NCBI GenBank assembly: GCA_014549065.1 | Contig: JACDOX010000057.1 | Coordinates: forward strand, 3,565,991-3,629,990 | DNA from: Cardinalis cardinalis | Lineage: Eukaryota > Chordata > Aves > Passeriformes > Cardinalidae | DNA length: 64,000 bases | Direction of reading: 5' to 3' | Shown: positions 51,426-64,000 of the stretch, in pieces | Numbering within the stretch: position 1 is the stretch's first letter | Layout of the letters: every line of letters begins with the position of its first letter | Translations under genes and position numbers: made by a program | Notes under the pieces: generated by a model | Databases searched by the model: none | What the model saw: the letters and a program-made list of their open reading frames with translations, nothing else | What the model was told of the DNA's origin: nothing

Positions 51426-54400
51426 GGTCCTAACCCCTGAGAGAAATAAATACAGATTTGTGAAGCCCTACTGAAATTACGTTTGAAGCCTAAAGGGTGG
51501 AGAGATACAGTATATAAAATTGACTTCTATTCTTCTGGTCTTCTCTACTAAATCACTGGCTTCCTGTGACAGCAGAAAGAAAGAAGAGTAAATGAAATAT
51601 TAAATTCCCATTTAAATCAGATAATCAGATAAAAAAATTTGCTCATTAGGGCTTTCAGCAAGACTGAATTATATTTCACTATCTGCTTTTNCCATATCAA
51701 GTGGAACAAAGGGACAGACCTCTAGAAAGTCTAACACAACACATGCAGTAAAATGGACTGTTTCAGTCCCAGTGTCAACTTCTGGATGCATAATTAGCTG
51801 AAGCACATGCATTTAAAACATAGGTATAGACAAAATATAAACAAATTATACACATAATTATATCTAAAAGCTGTCCTTTGCCAATGGCTTCACTTCTATT
51901 CATTTTAAGTCAAAAAACATCTTACCAGGAATGAGCTATTGCAATGACAATTTTACTGGATTTTAGTGACTAGGTACACTCAGGTTAAATGTCAGTCCAG
52001 TTCTNGCAGTCACACTCTAGCCCTCAATAGATTCAGAGAGTAAACTGAAGTCTGCAAGCCAGAAAAGTTTTAAGGGATCTTCTTGGTCTTGTGAATTAGT
52101 ATTGAATTTNGAAACAGATTGAAAGGTAAGATAAAAGCACATGGCCCGTGCAAAAGCTTTGTGACATTGCTTTGCCAATATATTTCCAGCTTGGTTTGTC
52201 ACACTTCTGTTACTTTTTTATTATCCATTACTAAAACAGATTGCATATTTGAGGAAGACATTCGGGAATCATTTCTTGCNCACAAAATTGTCAAGTAAGA
52301 ATAAAATAATGAGCAATTCCATTTTAATTTATGATCTCAAATAGAACTTGAATCTNGATAAAAATCACAACCTCAATTATGACTTTCTTGCATTCCGATT
52401 TTTGTCTTGTGTGGAACACAGTCAANGCTATTTATGTCTGAAATGCATCTTTAAAAAATTGGCTATACTAACTGAACAACCAACCATAGAAACCCCTCCC
52501 TCATAAGCCAGTAGATTGGCAGCAAGTAGTGCTGTAGGTGTGCCTGTAACTCCTTGCTGTAGTACCTAGCACATAAAAAAAAAAAGTCATTTTCCATCAC
52601 AAACATGTAGAGATCTGCCAGATAAATATTTGGAAACTGAAAAGCTGGTATTACAAGCAGATTGAAGCATGGCACCATCCCATCCCAAATTTCTTTAGGG
52701 TATGTTCCTTCTGCTCACTCTGATTGCAAAGACAGAAAAATAAAAGCAAAGCAAAGCAATGCTGTTTTTAGATAACAAACCATCTGGTAAAATGCCTACA
52801 ATAATTACTCTGTTTCCTTTACAATAACTTTCCATATGTTGGTAACTAGTCATATTTTCTTGTCCCACAATATAATCAGCTTGGAACTAAAAATGTACTC
52901 TAGAGTGCTGAAATTGGACTTACATTCACAATTTAGGATATACCCTACTGCAACTGTACTTATTCTTTAAGTAGAAAATTATGCCTGTGATTTAATATGG
53001 TTCTTCACCACCAATCCTTATTAGATTTCAAATTGCAATGATCTTGCAAAACAAANCATTATCATACATTCTTTCTTACTCTCTTTTTTTTAGATAAAAG
53101 CCAGCATATCTATTTCACNTATTTACCTGCTCTGCTTATTATAGAAATATTGAAATATTTCCAAAAATAAAACTATCTTTTTATCTCCATCCCAGNAGAC
53201 ACACACTGTGTCTTCATCAGCCTTTCTGGGCCAAGATTTACTACCCAAGACAAGCAAATGCACTGAATATTTTTTACACTAATCTTATCTANCCCCTTTT
53301 CTGCTCCCAGAGAATACTTCAACCTTTTCTTCTTGTAATTTTTATTTCCTATAAAGAGCTCATACCAAAAAANGCACACGACTCCATATTACATATGACT
53401 ACACCTCACAAACTATGCAATTTTTCCTCTGAATTCCTAGTAGACACAATTATTAGCTTGTCAGCATTTTCCAGCTATATCACACTCACCTAGCAAAATG
53501 TGTCAGTTCTATTTACAAATTCCACCCAACTAGTGTAAAATATTTTTATACTGAAGGAAAACTGAGCTGAAGTTGCTAGTTAAGAACTATAAAAAACAAT
53601 CAGGCCCTGAGAAAGAACAAGCTACTTATTGACAAAGCAAGTAGTAAGATACTTAGTGACNTGACAGGACAGCAGAGCTTATATTCTGTAAGAAATACTG
53701 ACACCCTACAACTGAAGCAANGCATGACACCTATACATTGTTAATATTCAAGTACTTGCATAGCTAGATGACAGAAATTATCTTGATTTAGCACCAAGTG
53801 TTTCTCCATAACTTGTCAAAATATGACAAGTTACACCCCACAGCAGCCAGCAGTACAGAAATGACCTAACAATGCAAACAACACCCCTGAGGCTGAGGAA
53901 AGAAATACTGGTAAAAATAAATCCCACATTCTTTAAATACAGTCTCCCAAAATTGATATGAAAAAGTCAAGATACATGGTAAATCACAGGAATATAAAAT
54001 GTATGTTTGCACACTTCTTAATACTACAGATTCTCTGATCTCTGCAGCAAAAAACTGAACCAAACAGGACATCGACCTTAATTTTTCTTACAATCAATAT
54101 TTACCCACAGGCCAAAAGCCAAGCACCAGATAGTGTGCACTGGCATCATCAAATTGCATTAGGGATGGAAGGGTTGGGAGTAAATAAACTGAAAGACAAC
54201 AAACTCCATTGTTTCCTTTGTTGAAATCTTGCACTTTCTTCAGATCAGTTTGTTTTCAGTGAATAAAGACAAACATTTAATTGTGATTTTTACTAACACA
54301 AGCACACATTTACCAGAATTCACCTCTTACTGTTGGTGCATCAGATGCTTATAATTACACCAGACTAAGTTTGTGGACTATGTACAAAATCTTTTTTTAT

Positions 54401-57400
54401 ATTCATGTAATGCTAAATCATAGTTTAATCCAATCCTGACTTGGCCTTTCAGTCCTACCATCAATACTTATTTTAATAATGACCTGCTGAATCTTATTTG
54501 GATCCTCTGCTCCATGGATCATCATAATTTTGCAATCTCTCAAAGATCAAAGAAAACTCTACAAATTGATGATAGTGCTAATCCACTTGCTAGGCAAAAT
54601 ACCCTGGATTCTACAGAGATTTTTTTATACACTCCAGGATATCCTTGGCTGCTAAATACTACATCTCTAAACCTAAAAGAAGATGCTTAAAATGAGGGAG
54701 AGAAGGAGAGAACCTTTCCAATATTCAGTCTTCTGCACAGTGATTTTACCTGCAAAAATGTTAAATATTCACTAACACTTGTTCTACCTGGACTCCATGG
54801 AAAAACNTGGCAGGCACAGGGAGCCTCTGCATTTTAAAATGTCTCAATCCATGAACATCACAAAATGTCTTTCACCCAGAAGGGAAAGGCCATAAAGTAT
54901 AATGTCTTAAATCCTAACCAAGGCTTTGCTCATCAAACTTCTGGATTAAAAATTTTACCCAATTAGCTCCCTATTAAAAGATATGGTTACTGAATTTTCA
55001 CATTTCCTTTCCAATTGCTTCCTCTTATCTGATTTCTGTCCTTGGGTCCTTGTGATGACCTATATAAAATGGCAAAGCCTCNTTATCAGAATTCTGCAGC
55101 ACCCAGAACTGGGTGAATTGACGAACCAAAGCCACAGCTGGAGCAAGAGACTGTAGATGTAAAGTCAGGCAGGAAGGTGTTCCTTTGAAATAAGACAGAA
55201 ATGGGCTGTTCTCATCAGGGCTTTGAAAACAGGTAAAAAGGTGAAGTTCTATTATATAAAAATAAGAACCATTTAGGGGAGGAAAAATCTCTACTTAATA
55301 CTTTTATCCTCCTAANCTCTTTCTGCCCATCCAGACAGTCATTCAGGAGCACTGTCCCTCACAGATTTCAGATGCTTACAAAGGAANAAGAAAACAAACA
55401 TAACTTCAGTTGACATTGTGGGTACAGAACGGGACATTTCATATATCCCATANAAAAATTAATGAGTAAATCTCATCATGGAAAAGCCATGGAATTCCTA
55501 GAACTCTAGAAAGGACGTACACAGACATCATCCAAAAAATAGCTCATGAGTTATCCTAGATTAGCACTTCACCTGTCCTCTAACAAGTGGGCCAGCATTG
55601 TTCAGCAGAACAAGCAGAGCACACCACAGAACNCTGTCAGTCTTTGAGAGCACATAAAATTACTGGGAGCATTACATTCATCTTACTAACTGAAAGCAAA
55701 GTGGGAAGACAATTCTCTAATTCTCTTGAAATCTGGAGTACTCTTGGGACCTGCATTATGCATCAACTATTTTCTCAGATGCATCAAACATGCTGATCTT
55801 CAAGTGTTTACAATGCCAAAACCATCCAGTCCTGCTGCCTACATTTTCTCTCTATCGTGACTGAACTTCAATTTGAGGAGCTCTATTGTCAGCAGCCCCA
55901 AAGATGACTTTCATCCATGTGTGAAGGAAACTTCTGATGAAACCTCTCCAAACTTTCTGTTCTGATTCTAAAATTCTCCTTTTTTTAGCTATAAGAGGTT
56001 TGTTCATTATGCTTAGAATTGGGCAATGCTGTTTCAAATTTTATGAACTCCCAGTACTGGCAATTCCAATGGATCTTCAGGGCTTTGACAGCAGCAAACA
56101 ATTTGTCAGAATTTCTTAGATTACCTCCAGTATTTAAGTGTCTATAAACANGAGCCTCTGTATTTTTGCATGAATGTATCTTGGCTACACCTGACAATAA
56201 AATCTCCAGTTATATGCACTTCCATTCAGAAGCCATCACAAAGTTCACTAATGTCAAAACATTTGGGGTTTTCAGTAAATAAAGTAAAATAGCAAGATTT
56301 TTGTCATCTAACATTGACTTAGATAGAACTGTTAGCCCTGCCTGTAATCTATGCTGAAGGGTCATAGCTGGGGTTAAAAGAAAAAAAAAATTTCTTTATG
56401 GATATTTTAATGTGTTCACTGTTTCAGAACAAAACAGTAGTGACACCAACAACCTAAAAGCATCAAACTTCAGCCAAAACANGCACAACATGGGTTTTGC
56501 TTCATAGCCTTTTACTGTATAGTACAAATGTTATCTGCATGTCCACTGTCATAAAACATTGAAAACCAAGCTCTTGTGCCTCAAAAAGATATCAAATTAG
56601 ATGAAAATAATCAGCCTTATTTCATATTTTTCCACATACAAGCTGCTTTGCTTATTAANTGGGGCTACAAAAAACATAATTCAGTTTAAATTGCATGTGT
56701 CATATGGAAGCAAAGGTTTCATAATATGTTCTGTAGTTAATTTTGTTACAGAAAAAATCGNACAAATTGTTGTAGATACAGCTACTGCTTGTAACTTACA
56801 GGTATAAAACACTGGGCCAGAAAAATGACCTTTCAAAACTTTCATTTTNATAAAACAACTTAATTTTTCCTCTCTGTGACCAAGTAATTTTTTCCTAATA
56901 ATGTTCTAAGAAGCATGAAAACTCTCAAAAAATGTGGACTACAACATTTTCAAAGTTCCTTTGGACAAAAGTAGGCTTAAATAAGACAGTGGTGGTCTTT
57001 CTGCATCTCNTACTGAAATTTATAATTGCCATAAATATTTTGAAAAACCGTATTAGANTCTACTTTGTCAGCATCTTAGATTGCAGCAATTAATCTCAGC
57101 TAACTCATTCACTGGATCCAGAAATCTGTTTGTTCCTTTCTTTTGCTCTGACCACCACCAAAGCACCCTTCATAACTCTAGTAAAAGTTAAAATAAATAA
57201 AAATAAAAAAACACATGGGAAAAAAGTTTGTCCTTGTCCCTTGCAGTAAACCAGGGCATTTATACACTTTCAAAAGTTATTCTAAAGCTNAGTACACATA
57301 GTTTATAAACAAAGGTAGTTATAGCTGCAACCCTCCTGCACCTGTGTAATCCTCAGAAATACATCCCTTCTGAAAGAAAAATATTTATCAAGACATTTAT

Positions 57401-60400
57401 TTGCCAATGCCTCCAAATACATCCTTAGACACAAGAGGATAATACTTAAGTGTAATGCAGAAAGAATTTTTTCAGGACTGAAGCATGGACCACCAACACC
57501 ATCGTTTTTTTTTTTTTAATTAAAAATGTGCATACCTTTTAGGTATGTGCTCCAATTCCACTGATTCAACAGAAGTACATTTTCCTAACAAGGCTGTTGC
57601 ATCCTTAGAAGACATTCAAACATAATTTTGTATATTCAAGATATAAACAACTCATTTCCATCTTGCCTTATAAAATTATATTGAGCATCATGCTGCATCT
57701 TATTATAAACAGGAACTACTTATTATAAATACATATAAGAAATGAACATTCCTAAAATTTAATGAACAAAACTGTGATCTGCACGCTGTGGTTCATTAGG
57801 TTCTCATATGAAAAGCAAAAAACACCACAACCCAAAATTAAAAACTGTGGTTTTAAATTAGTTCTTTTAGGGCTCCTCATCTTTTAGCTGCAGTGGGAAA
57901 TGGATATGAGAAGAGAGATGCTGTAAGTTCAGTTCATTACTATCAGCTCTGCATTATTTCCCAACCTTCCTGATACTATGAAGATTGATTGCTACTCTAT
58001 TCCTTCAGATGTATGTGGATTTGAATAAATGGTTTATTTTCTTTATCCTATTTCAAAATTTTTAGTATTTTTCTTTTTTTTCTCCCCTTTCCTTACATTC
58101 ATGGCACNTTTTGAAGATCTCTTGTCTCAACATACTCTCACACAGCACTGGAACAGAAATCATTAGCAATCTTGGCTGAACTCTGTCATGGCTCCAAAGC
58201 AGCACAAGTATGTTTCACATGGGGAAAGCAGTGCTGCACTTCCCAGAAAAGACCTACATTAGCTCCAGAACAAAACAAAGATGGCCAAAACAAAGATGCC
58301 ATCATGATCCAAGAATGGGGATNATTTTCACCACAAATGTGTGTAAGTAAGGAAGAGAAGATAAAAGCACTCGAGTTAAAAAACCCTTACAAACTACAGC
58401 TTGACCTCTTCATCAAGAAGCTCATTTTCGGTACCATATGAAAGCTCAGGATGTTTATCAAATTTTCTAGTAAAAAAAAACAAGATTACCAGTTAATAAT
58501 ACAATCTCTTGGATAAGAACAAAATTATTGTGTTCTGGGAGTTTCTTATTTTTAAAATCTAACTTATTACAGTAGAATAAAGTCTGCCTTGTCATATTTC
58601 AAGTTGTGTAATTTGGTCTTTTATCTCATGTCACGTAAGACTTTAGATATGTCTGAATTGCCTTAACTCACCAAAGCAGTCACACNTCTACACCTTGTAA
58701 AAGCAAAGAAAGAAAAAGTATGAGAATTTTTAAATAAAACAGGTATTTTAACTGACATCTTTCATCAGATACTTTCATGAGGTTNCATTTGAGGATACAC
58801 ACTGGAGGAAACAATTATTTTAACATGTAAATAATGGAAGTGAATGCCCATTCACAGCAAAGCGCTCTGCACTTTGCAAAACATGNATTAGTCAAAAGTG
58901 GATAATAATGCCAGGAATTACATTTATACAAAATCTTCTATGACTAGAAAATTATGTTTATACAGCAGCCATGAACCACTGATACAGGGTTAGCAGAACG
59001 TAGGCAATTCCAATGGAATCTGGTTACTGAAGTCATGCCAGGTTAACTGAATTGGTTTTGTTAAACTANACATTCTTTGTGCAGGGACTCTTCTATAATA
59101 GGTTTTCAAATAGTTATTTCAACTTAAATTGTGTCTGTGAAGNTTTGCTGTTCTCATTTTATGAGAATTTCATATAATCCTGCTAAAGAGAACTCTTGCT
59201 TCAAACTCCTACACTTTCATTGCTGCAGGCAGACATGGAGAGGGTAGATAGGGCGGGAGGATTATTAGACTGGAGACAGGCAGCTTTCCCATTTACTTCC
59301 AAAGACAGCCACAAATATTTCTTGTTCATGTCTTATTAATCAAGCCTTTAGCACTATTTTTTCTGCACTGTCATGACAAACCAACCATGGAGCAAACACT
59401 GCTAGGTCTCCATGCCCCACCATTCATTTTCTTTTATGACAAACTGGAAGCTCTTTCATATAGGAAGGATTTCATCCCTCTGTGTTATCCAAGTACAGCA
59501 GGATTCTCATTCACTGGTAATTGTATAGATACTACAAACATACATGAAATATTATAAACAGANTTACAAGAAATTGATGGTCTTGTTTGATTACCACAGC
59601 TGCAAGGTCAGAATCTTGTATGGGAGGTTATTGCAGTAAGCTCAAATGACCCAAATTTGANAGGCTACGCAAACTCCAGCCCTTCCCAATCTAAATCAAT
59701 GTGAACAGCTCTCAACAGGAGCAGAAGAGCTCTCGAGTGTGTTTGACACTGTCTGCCTAAAACCATCTGACCCAGGAAGGAGACACCTCACTGATCAGTG
59801 TTATGGGAAGGGAGTCTACATCCAGGGATAACAGCCTTGTAACTCAGAAGTTCTACCTGAAGGTAGCTGAGGAAAAAACACATTTTGCTTTTCACCTATC
59901 ATATCTGAGAATATCTACCATGATAATGCCTAAATACAAGAACTTTGTATGTTACATTACTTCCTTAAAGACTGCTAAAAATTTAACTAGCTGGAATCCA
60001 AAACATGTGACCCTAAATTGAGAAGCTGTTAAATAAAACATGTAGGAAGCCACTCAAAACTTTCATTTGGAATTCTATTGTGGTCATTCTATATTTGGAG
60101 CTTGAATGTCTCAAGAATTACCTCAGGTAACCCATTTTAAAAAAATCTATGGGGGGGGAAGGGAGAAGTCAGTGGTTCTAGGAGGAAAAATAAAAATAAA
60201 TCCTCTTTTTAAACTTGCAGCCTACATGAAATGTAGAAGTAAACAAGGAGTTTGAGACACATTTTATCACAGCCAACAGTTTACCTAATTAAGTTGGGGG
60301 TTCATTGTCATTTAGCATTGTCTGACTCTTAGGTGGATATCCAGAATAAACAGCCAGCTGTCAGAAAGTGACAAAGATGAATATTAATGCATGTGGGGGA

Positions 60401-60510
60401 AGAAAAAGTGCAAAATCTTTGCTGNCACATTAAGTTCTTACATATAAAAACATATTCCCCCATTTTGTGGGCTAAAAATTCACAAAGTAATCCTTCATTT
60501 TACTACTTTT

Positions 60511-60534
60511 TAACTAATATGTTAACTAATATGT
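60511..60534. repeat. 12-bp perfect tandem duplication (TAACTAATATGT)
   Basis: Two exact adjacent copies, 60511-60522 and 60523-60534. Probably replication slippage. Confidence 0.85.
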
Positions 60535-60578
60535 GGTAAGCATCACACCTCTAGCAAACATTAGGCAAGGATGGTGAA

Positions 60579-60602
60579 TTTTTTTTTTTTGGGGGGGGGG
60601 GG
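60579..60602. repeat. T12-G12 homopolymer junction
   Basis: Twelve T directly followed by twelve G. A G8 run lies nearby at 60151-60158. Such runs are prone to sequencing and assembly error. Confidence 0.9.
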
Positions 60603-63600
60603 AGTGTCCCACTATTAGATCATTCAGGTAATTGATCCTGACANATGAACCCATACACGTAGGAGAAATTAAATCCTGATAGTCTGATAGAAGGGGTAAC
60701 TGAAGACNCTTTTCCTGATAGGCTCTGCATGCTCCAGGAGCAAGAACAAGGCAACTTTGCATTTAACAGCCTCTGGTCATGAGCTTACCAGCTTCAGAGG
60801 CTACTCGTTAACTTTTCCCCTGGGTAGAACTTAGTTTTTCAGAAAATACACTGACAAGGTGCTTCTCTACTCAATTTCAAAACAATTAAATTGCGCATAC
60901 ACCTGAAACAATAAGAATTACTGGTTCTGACAACATATTACAAGATTTTGGAAAACAATTTCTTCTAAAGGTTTTTCTAATAATTTCTGGCAACTTCTTC
61001 AGTCCTGTCCTATATAATCTCCTGCAATATCAATACTATGTTGGACTGTTATAGAAACATTCCAAACATTTTTAGACTGGGCAATGCTGATTGGACTAAT
61101 TTCTTCAATCAAATTTTCACCAGCCCAATATTAGTACATTATTAATAAGCTGTTTGCTGGTTTACCAGGTTGATCCATTAAACCAAGTAAGTCTTTTCAG
61201 TGACATTTGTTTGAATTGAGACCAGGACACTATTTAATATTCAACCCAACAAAAGGCTATAGTAAAGGACAGTATTTATTTTCACTCTCTGTCAAACAAA
61301 GCAAGTCTGAAGGTAGCTTCTTTGAATTCTTTATTAAAACTAGCATCCTATCCATTTATTTCTCCTAGAAATAAAAAGATTCAACAGTAAAAATTCTAAA
61401 AACTATAAAAATTGTGTAATACATTTTTCTTAAAAATTCTCCAGTAGACCTAAGGGTGAATTCTTCCACCAGTGTAAATCCATGTGTCATCAATACGATG
61501 ATGGTCAAATCAAAGAACAAAAAATAAATCTAAATTTTCTTATTTGCAAGCTGATGACAAAATTATTTCTCTTCTCAGGATAACATACAATTTTCTTCAT
61601 CTAGCTGTTTTTATTTTATGCAAAGNAAGTGTTCATTGTTTTCTTAAGAGTACGAAAAAATGTATGCCATTGAGATTCTCCATATTTCAATGTGAAACAA
61701 TGCACACATTTAAAAGGCAGCAGCTCAAAGGTTTTGTTCAAAAATAAGTTCTCAAGTGGATTATGATGAAAAAGTAAGGATTTTTTTTGTTTGTTTGGTT
61801 GTGGGGATTTTTCTTTTAAGTACAAAATAATTAAGGGTATCCATTTACATTTTACTGAACCAAGTGCAGACTAGTCCTGACAGTCATACCTATGGATCCA
61901 ATTTCTTCATAATGCCAGACTTCCCCATTTCTATTCAAATTACAAGCCATAACTGAGAATTTATTATCTATTGGATCTTATGTGCAGGACCATTTACTTT
62001 TTAATGAAACCAAAACAAAACAACNTAGTAGAAAATGTTCCCTAGTTACAAACATGCCTTCATTAAACCTCCTTTTTTAATTAAAAATATGATATTAAAG
62101 TCAGGTCTAATGTAAATCNTAAGAGCTAAAACCCCAAGTAAATACTTTGATAAAAAGTTATTAATGCTACCTCATTAACTTCTGTGCTTGTCAAACATGC
62201 CTATTAACGAACATTAAAATTTAATCTTATGTCTACCTATTAAAAAGCAGAAAGCAAAGAGAGAAATGAAAGAACAACACAGTATAACTAAAGGCCTGCA
62301 GCAATCAAGGCAGTGATAGTGATAGCAAATTTTACAACCTCAAGAACANTGAGGTGTGTTATACGAAAAGGAGAGTCAGATACATCTGGGGACAGAAAGG
62401 CAGGAGTAAAATAATACACTTCTAGACTATTAGAAATATTATTTCTTTAATACTAAGCAAGGACTGTTTCTTACTATTTTTTACTTTCTATATAACATGG
62501 AGCAAGATTGAGAAGTATTATCAAAGGGGATAAGCAAACCCATAAATAAACTGAGACTAATGAAGAATTGCCACCAAACACCATCTTTGATATGGAAGAA
62601 AAAAATCTCAAAAATCGTTCAAAGTAGGAGAAATTAGAAGTGACATTATACTGTGCTACCCCACTGGCACAAAAGAAAAGAGACATCAAAATAAAAGAAC
62701 ACATTTCAGAATTAGAAAAACCTTGACACTAGGTTTCAAAGTCAGAAAATTTGCTTTCCTATAATTTAGGAAAAAAGAATTCCTGTTTGGGTTTTTTTAA
62801 CACAATCCTGTTCCAAATAGATGTAAATCCTTTAGATTTAATTTCTTATACACAAATTTGTCTCACATGAAATGCAATGGAATAGGAAGGGTGTCACTGC
62901 ATATGCTGCTGGCAGTATCAGTTTTGGGGTTTTTTGCCTTACAATACTCTAATTTCAAGCACACAAGTCATTAAGCACTGCAGCTTTCAGGTCAAAAACT
63001 TTTGCTTACAACTATCACAAAACTTCAAAAGATTTCANATTTTTAGAAGTGCCTAGGAATACATGCTTGGTTTATTACATCAAAGGACCAGTTCACTGAC
63101 ATCCCTGCATCTGGACAAGACTAAGCATTCATGAAAGAAGTGCAAGCTAGAAAGCTTATTTTCCTGATAATGGNCACTATAATTTGAAATGGTTGATGGT
63201 TTTGAAGAGAAACTATCACTATTCCCTGAAATTGTGCAATCCAGCAAAACAACTCACCCTTGCTGGCAGCACAGAATTCAGATAATGTGACAAGGAAGCT
63301 GGACAGCATTCCAGCCCAAAGCAGAAATTTTGCATTTAATCTGATAAAAGTAAACCTGAATATAAAGTCACAAATATTTTTTACTCATTTTGAACACAGA
63401 TGCAGAGACACATGCAAGCTATGTTGCAGAAATTAATCAATTATTTGAGTTCTAGCTGACAATGTAATTTCTTAAACTAAAATTTCTTCCTCATCCATTC
63501 TGAGTGCGACCATCCACTGCAGTAACGCAGTAAGCAAAGCAAGCCCTTTCTCTAAGTGAACTTTCATCCTTCTTTCTCCTCTTTCATTCCCCTCCCTTTC

Positions 63601-64000
63601 TTTACTGCAAGAGATCATCATGAAAATGGAAGACTGAAACAAACTATCTCCATACAGCGTCAAGCATATGCCAAAAATTTCTGCTGTTAAAATCAGCAGA
63701 TTGAAAATTAAATGGTTAAACATTTTAAANCCAAATGGTTCACCCATTTGTAACAGGAAAATAGTATCTTACTTCTTTCCCTGCATGCAAAATTATCAGA
63801 ATGACCTACTGTTAACATTTTTACAATTAAAGATACTTGGCAAAATANACTTGTTTCCTCCTACTCAGAAACAAACTAGAAAACCTCCAGGCCTGACTCC
63901 GTATTTCCTAATTTTATAAACCTTTCTCTGTTTAATTTTAACACAAGAGGTGGCAATAAATTCCCTTTACTGACTGTACACATCTCAAACAGCAATAAAA

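Larger units (their letters stand above)
38391..64000 (-). other. DNER: DNER intron 1 (3' part)
   Basis: All 25.6 kb upstream of exon 2 appear non-coding. The phase-1 start of exon 2 needs an upstream exon ending in G, which should be the signal-peptide/first-EGF exon beyond base 64000. Recognised content is a hairpin at 39.8 kb, a MIR at 43.4 kb, a CR1 remnant at 50.4 kb, a probable LTR at 51.1-51.4 kb and several homopolymer runs. I saw no exon, RNA gene or CpG-rich promoter here. Confidence 0.8.

Noticed and set aside
1..64000. CRISPR arrays, operons, phage or other prokaryotic systems
   Set aside because: No regularly spaced repeats or dense coding; the window is an intron-rich vertebrate gene.

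Overview
The window is vertebrate nuclear DNA, most likely from a bird and probably a passerine. It is AT-rich, with small exons spread over tens of kilobases and almost no long open reading frames. It carries CR1 LINE 3' ends, an avian ERVL-type solo LTR and degraded MIR-type SINE fragments. There are no operons, Shine-Dalgarno sites or prokaryotic gene packing.

It holds one recognisable protein-coding gene, on the minus strand: DNER (Delta/Notch-like EGF-related receptor). Six internal coding exons are visible, at 38390-38104, 27760-27666, 25258-25092, 11298-11153, 5490-5337 and 3391-3278 in transcription order. All have AG/GT splice sites and compatible phases (1-0, 0-2, 2-1, 1-0, 0-1, 1-1). 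Spliced, they total 963 bp, or 321 codons, without a stop. They encode the middle of the ectodomain: one complete EGF repeat, a Pro/Ser/Thr-rich linker, a non-EGF N-glycosylated segment, then EGF repeats 3, 4 and most of 5. The first exon (signal peptide and first EGF) should lie beyond base 64000. The exons for the remaining EGFs, the membrane span and the cytoplasmic tail should lie below base 1. Exon and intron numbers used here (exon 2 = first seen) are inferred from the known protein.

Layout from high to low coordinate: 38391-64000 is the 3' part of intron 1; 27761-38103 is intron 2, with an ERVL-type LTR at about 33.2-33.7 kb, a CR1 end at 31.2 kb and a MIR at 35.2 kb; 25259-27665 is intron 3; 11299-25091 is intron 4, with a CR1 at 20.2 kb; 5491-11152 is intron 5; 3392-5336 is intron 6; 1-3277 is the start of intron 7.

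I found no undescribed genetic system. The points most worth a second look are: a sharp change at about 19.5 kb in the density of isolated ambiguous bases (4 before, roughly 150 after); a cluster of nine such bases at 23.3-23.5 kb; an apparently unpaired cysteine in DNER; a 13-bp-arm hairpin at 39.8 kb carrying inverted AGGTCA half-sites; a CpG-rich, GC-rich exon 2 in AT-rich surroundings; and several short tandem and inverted repeats.
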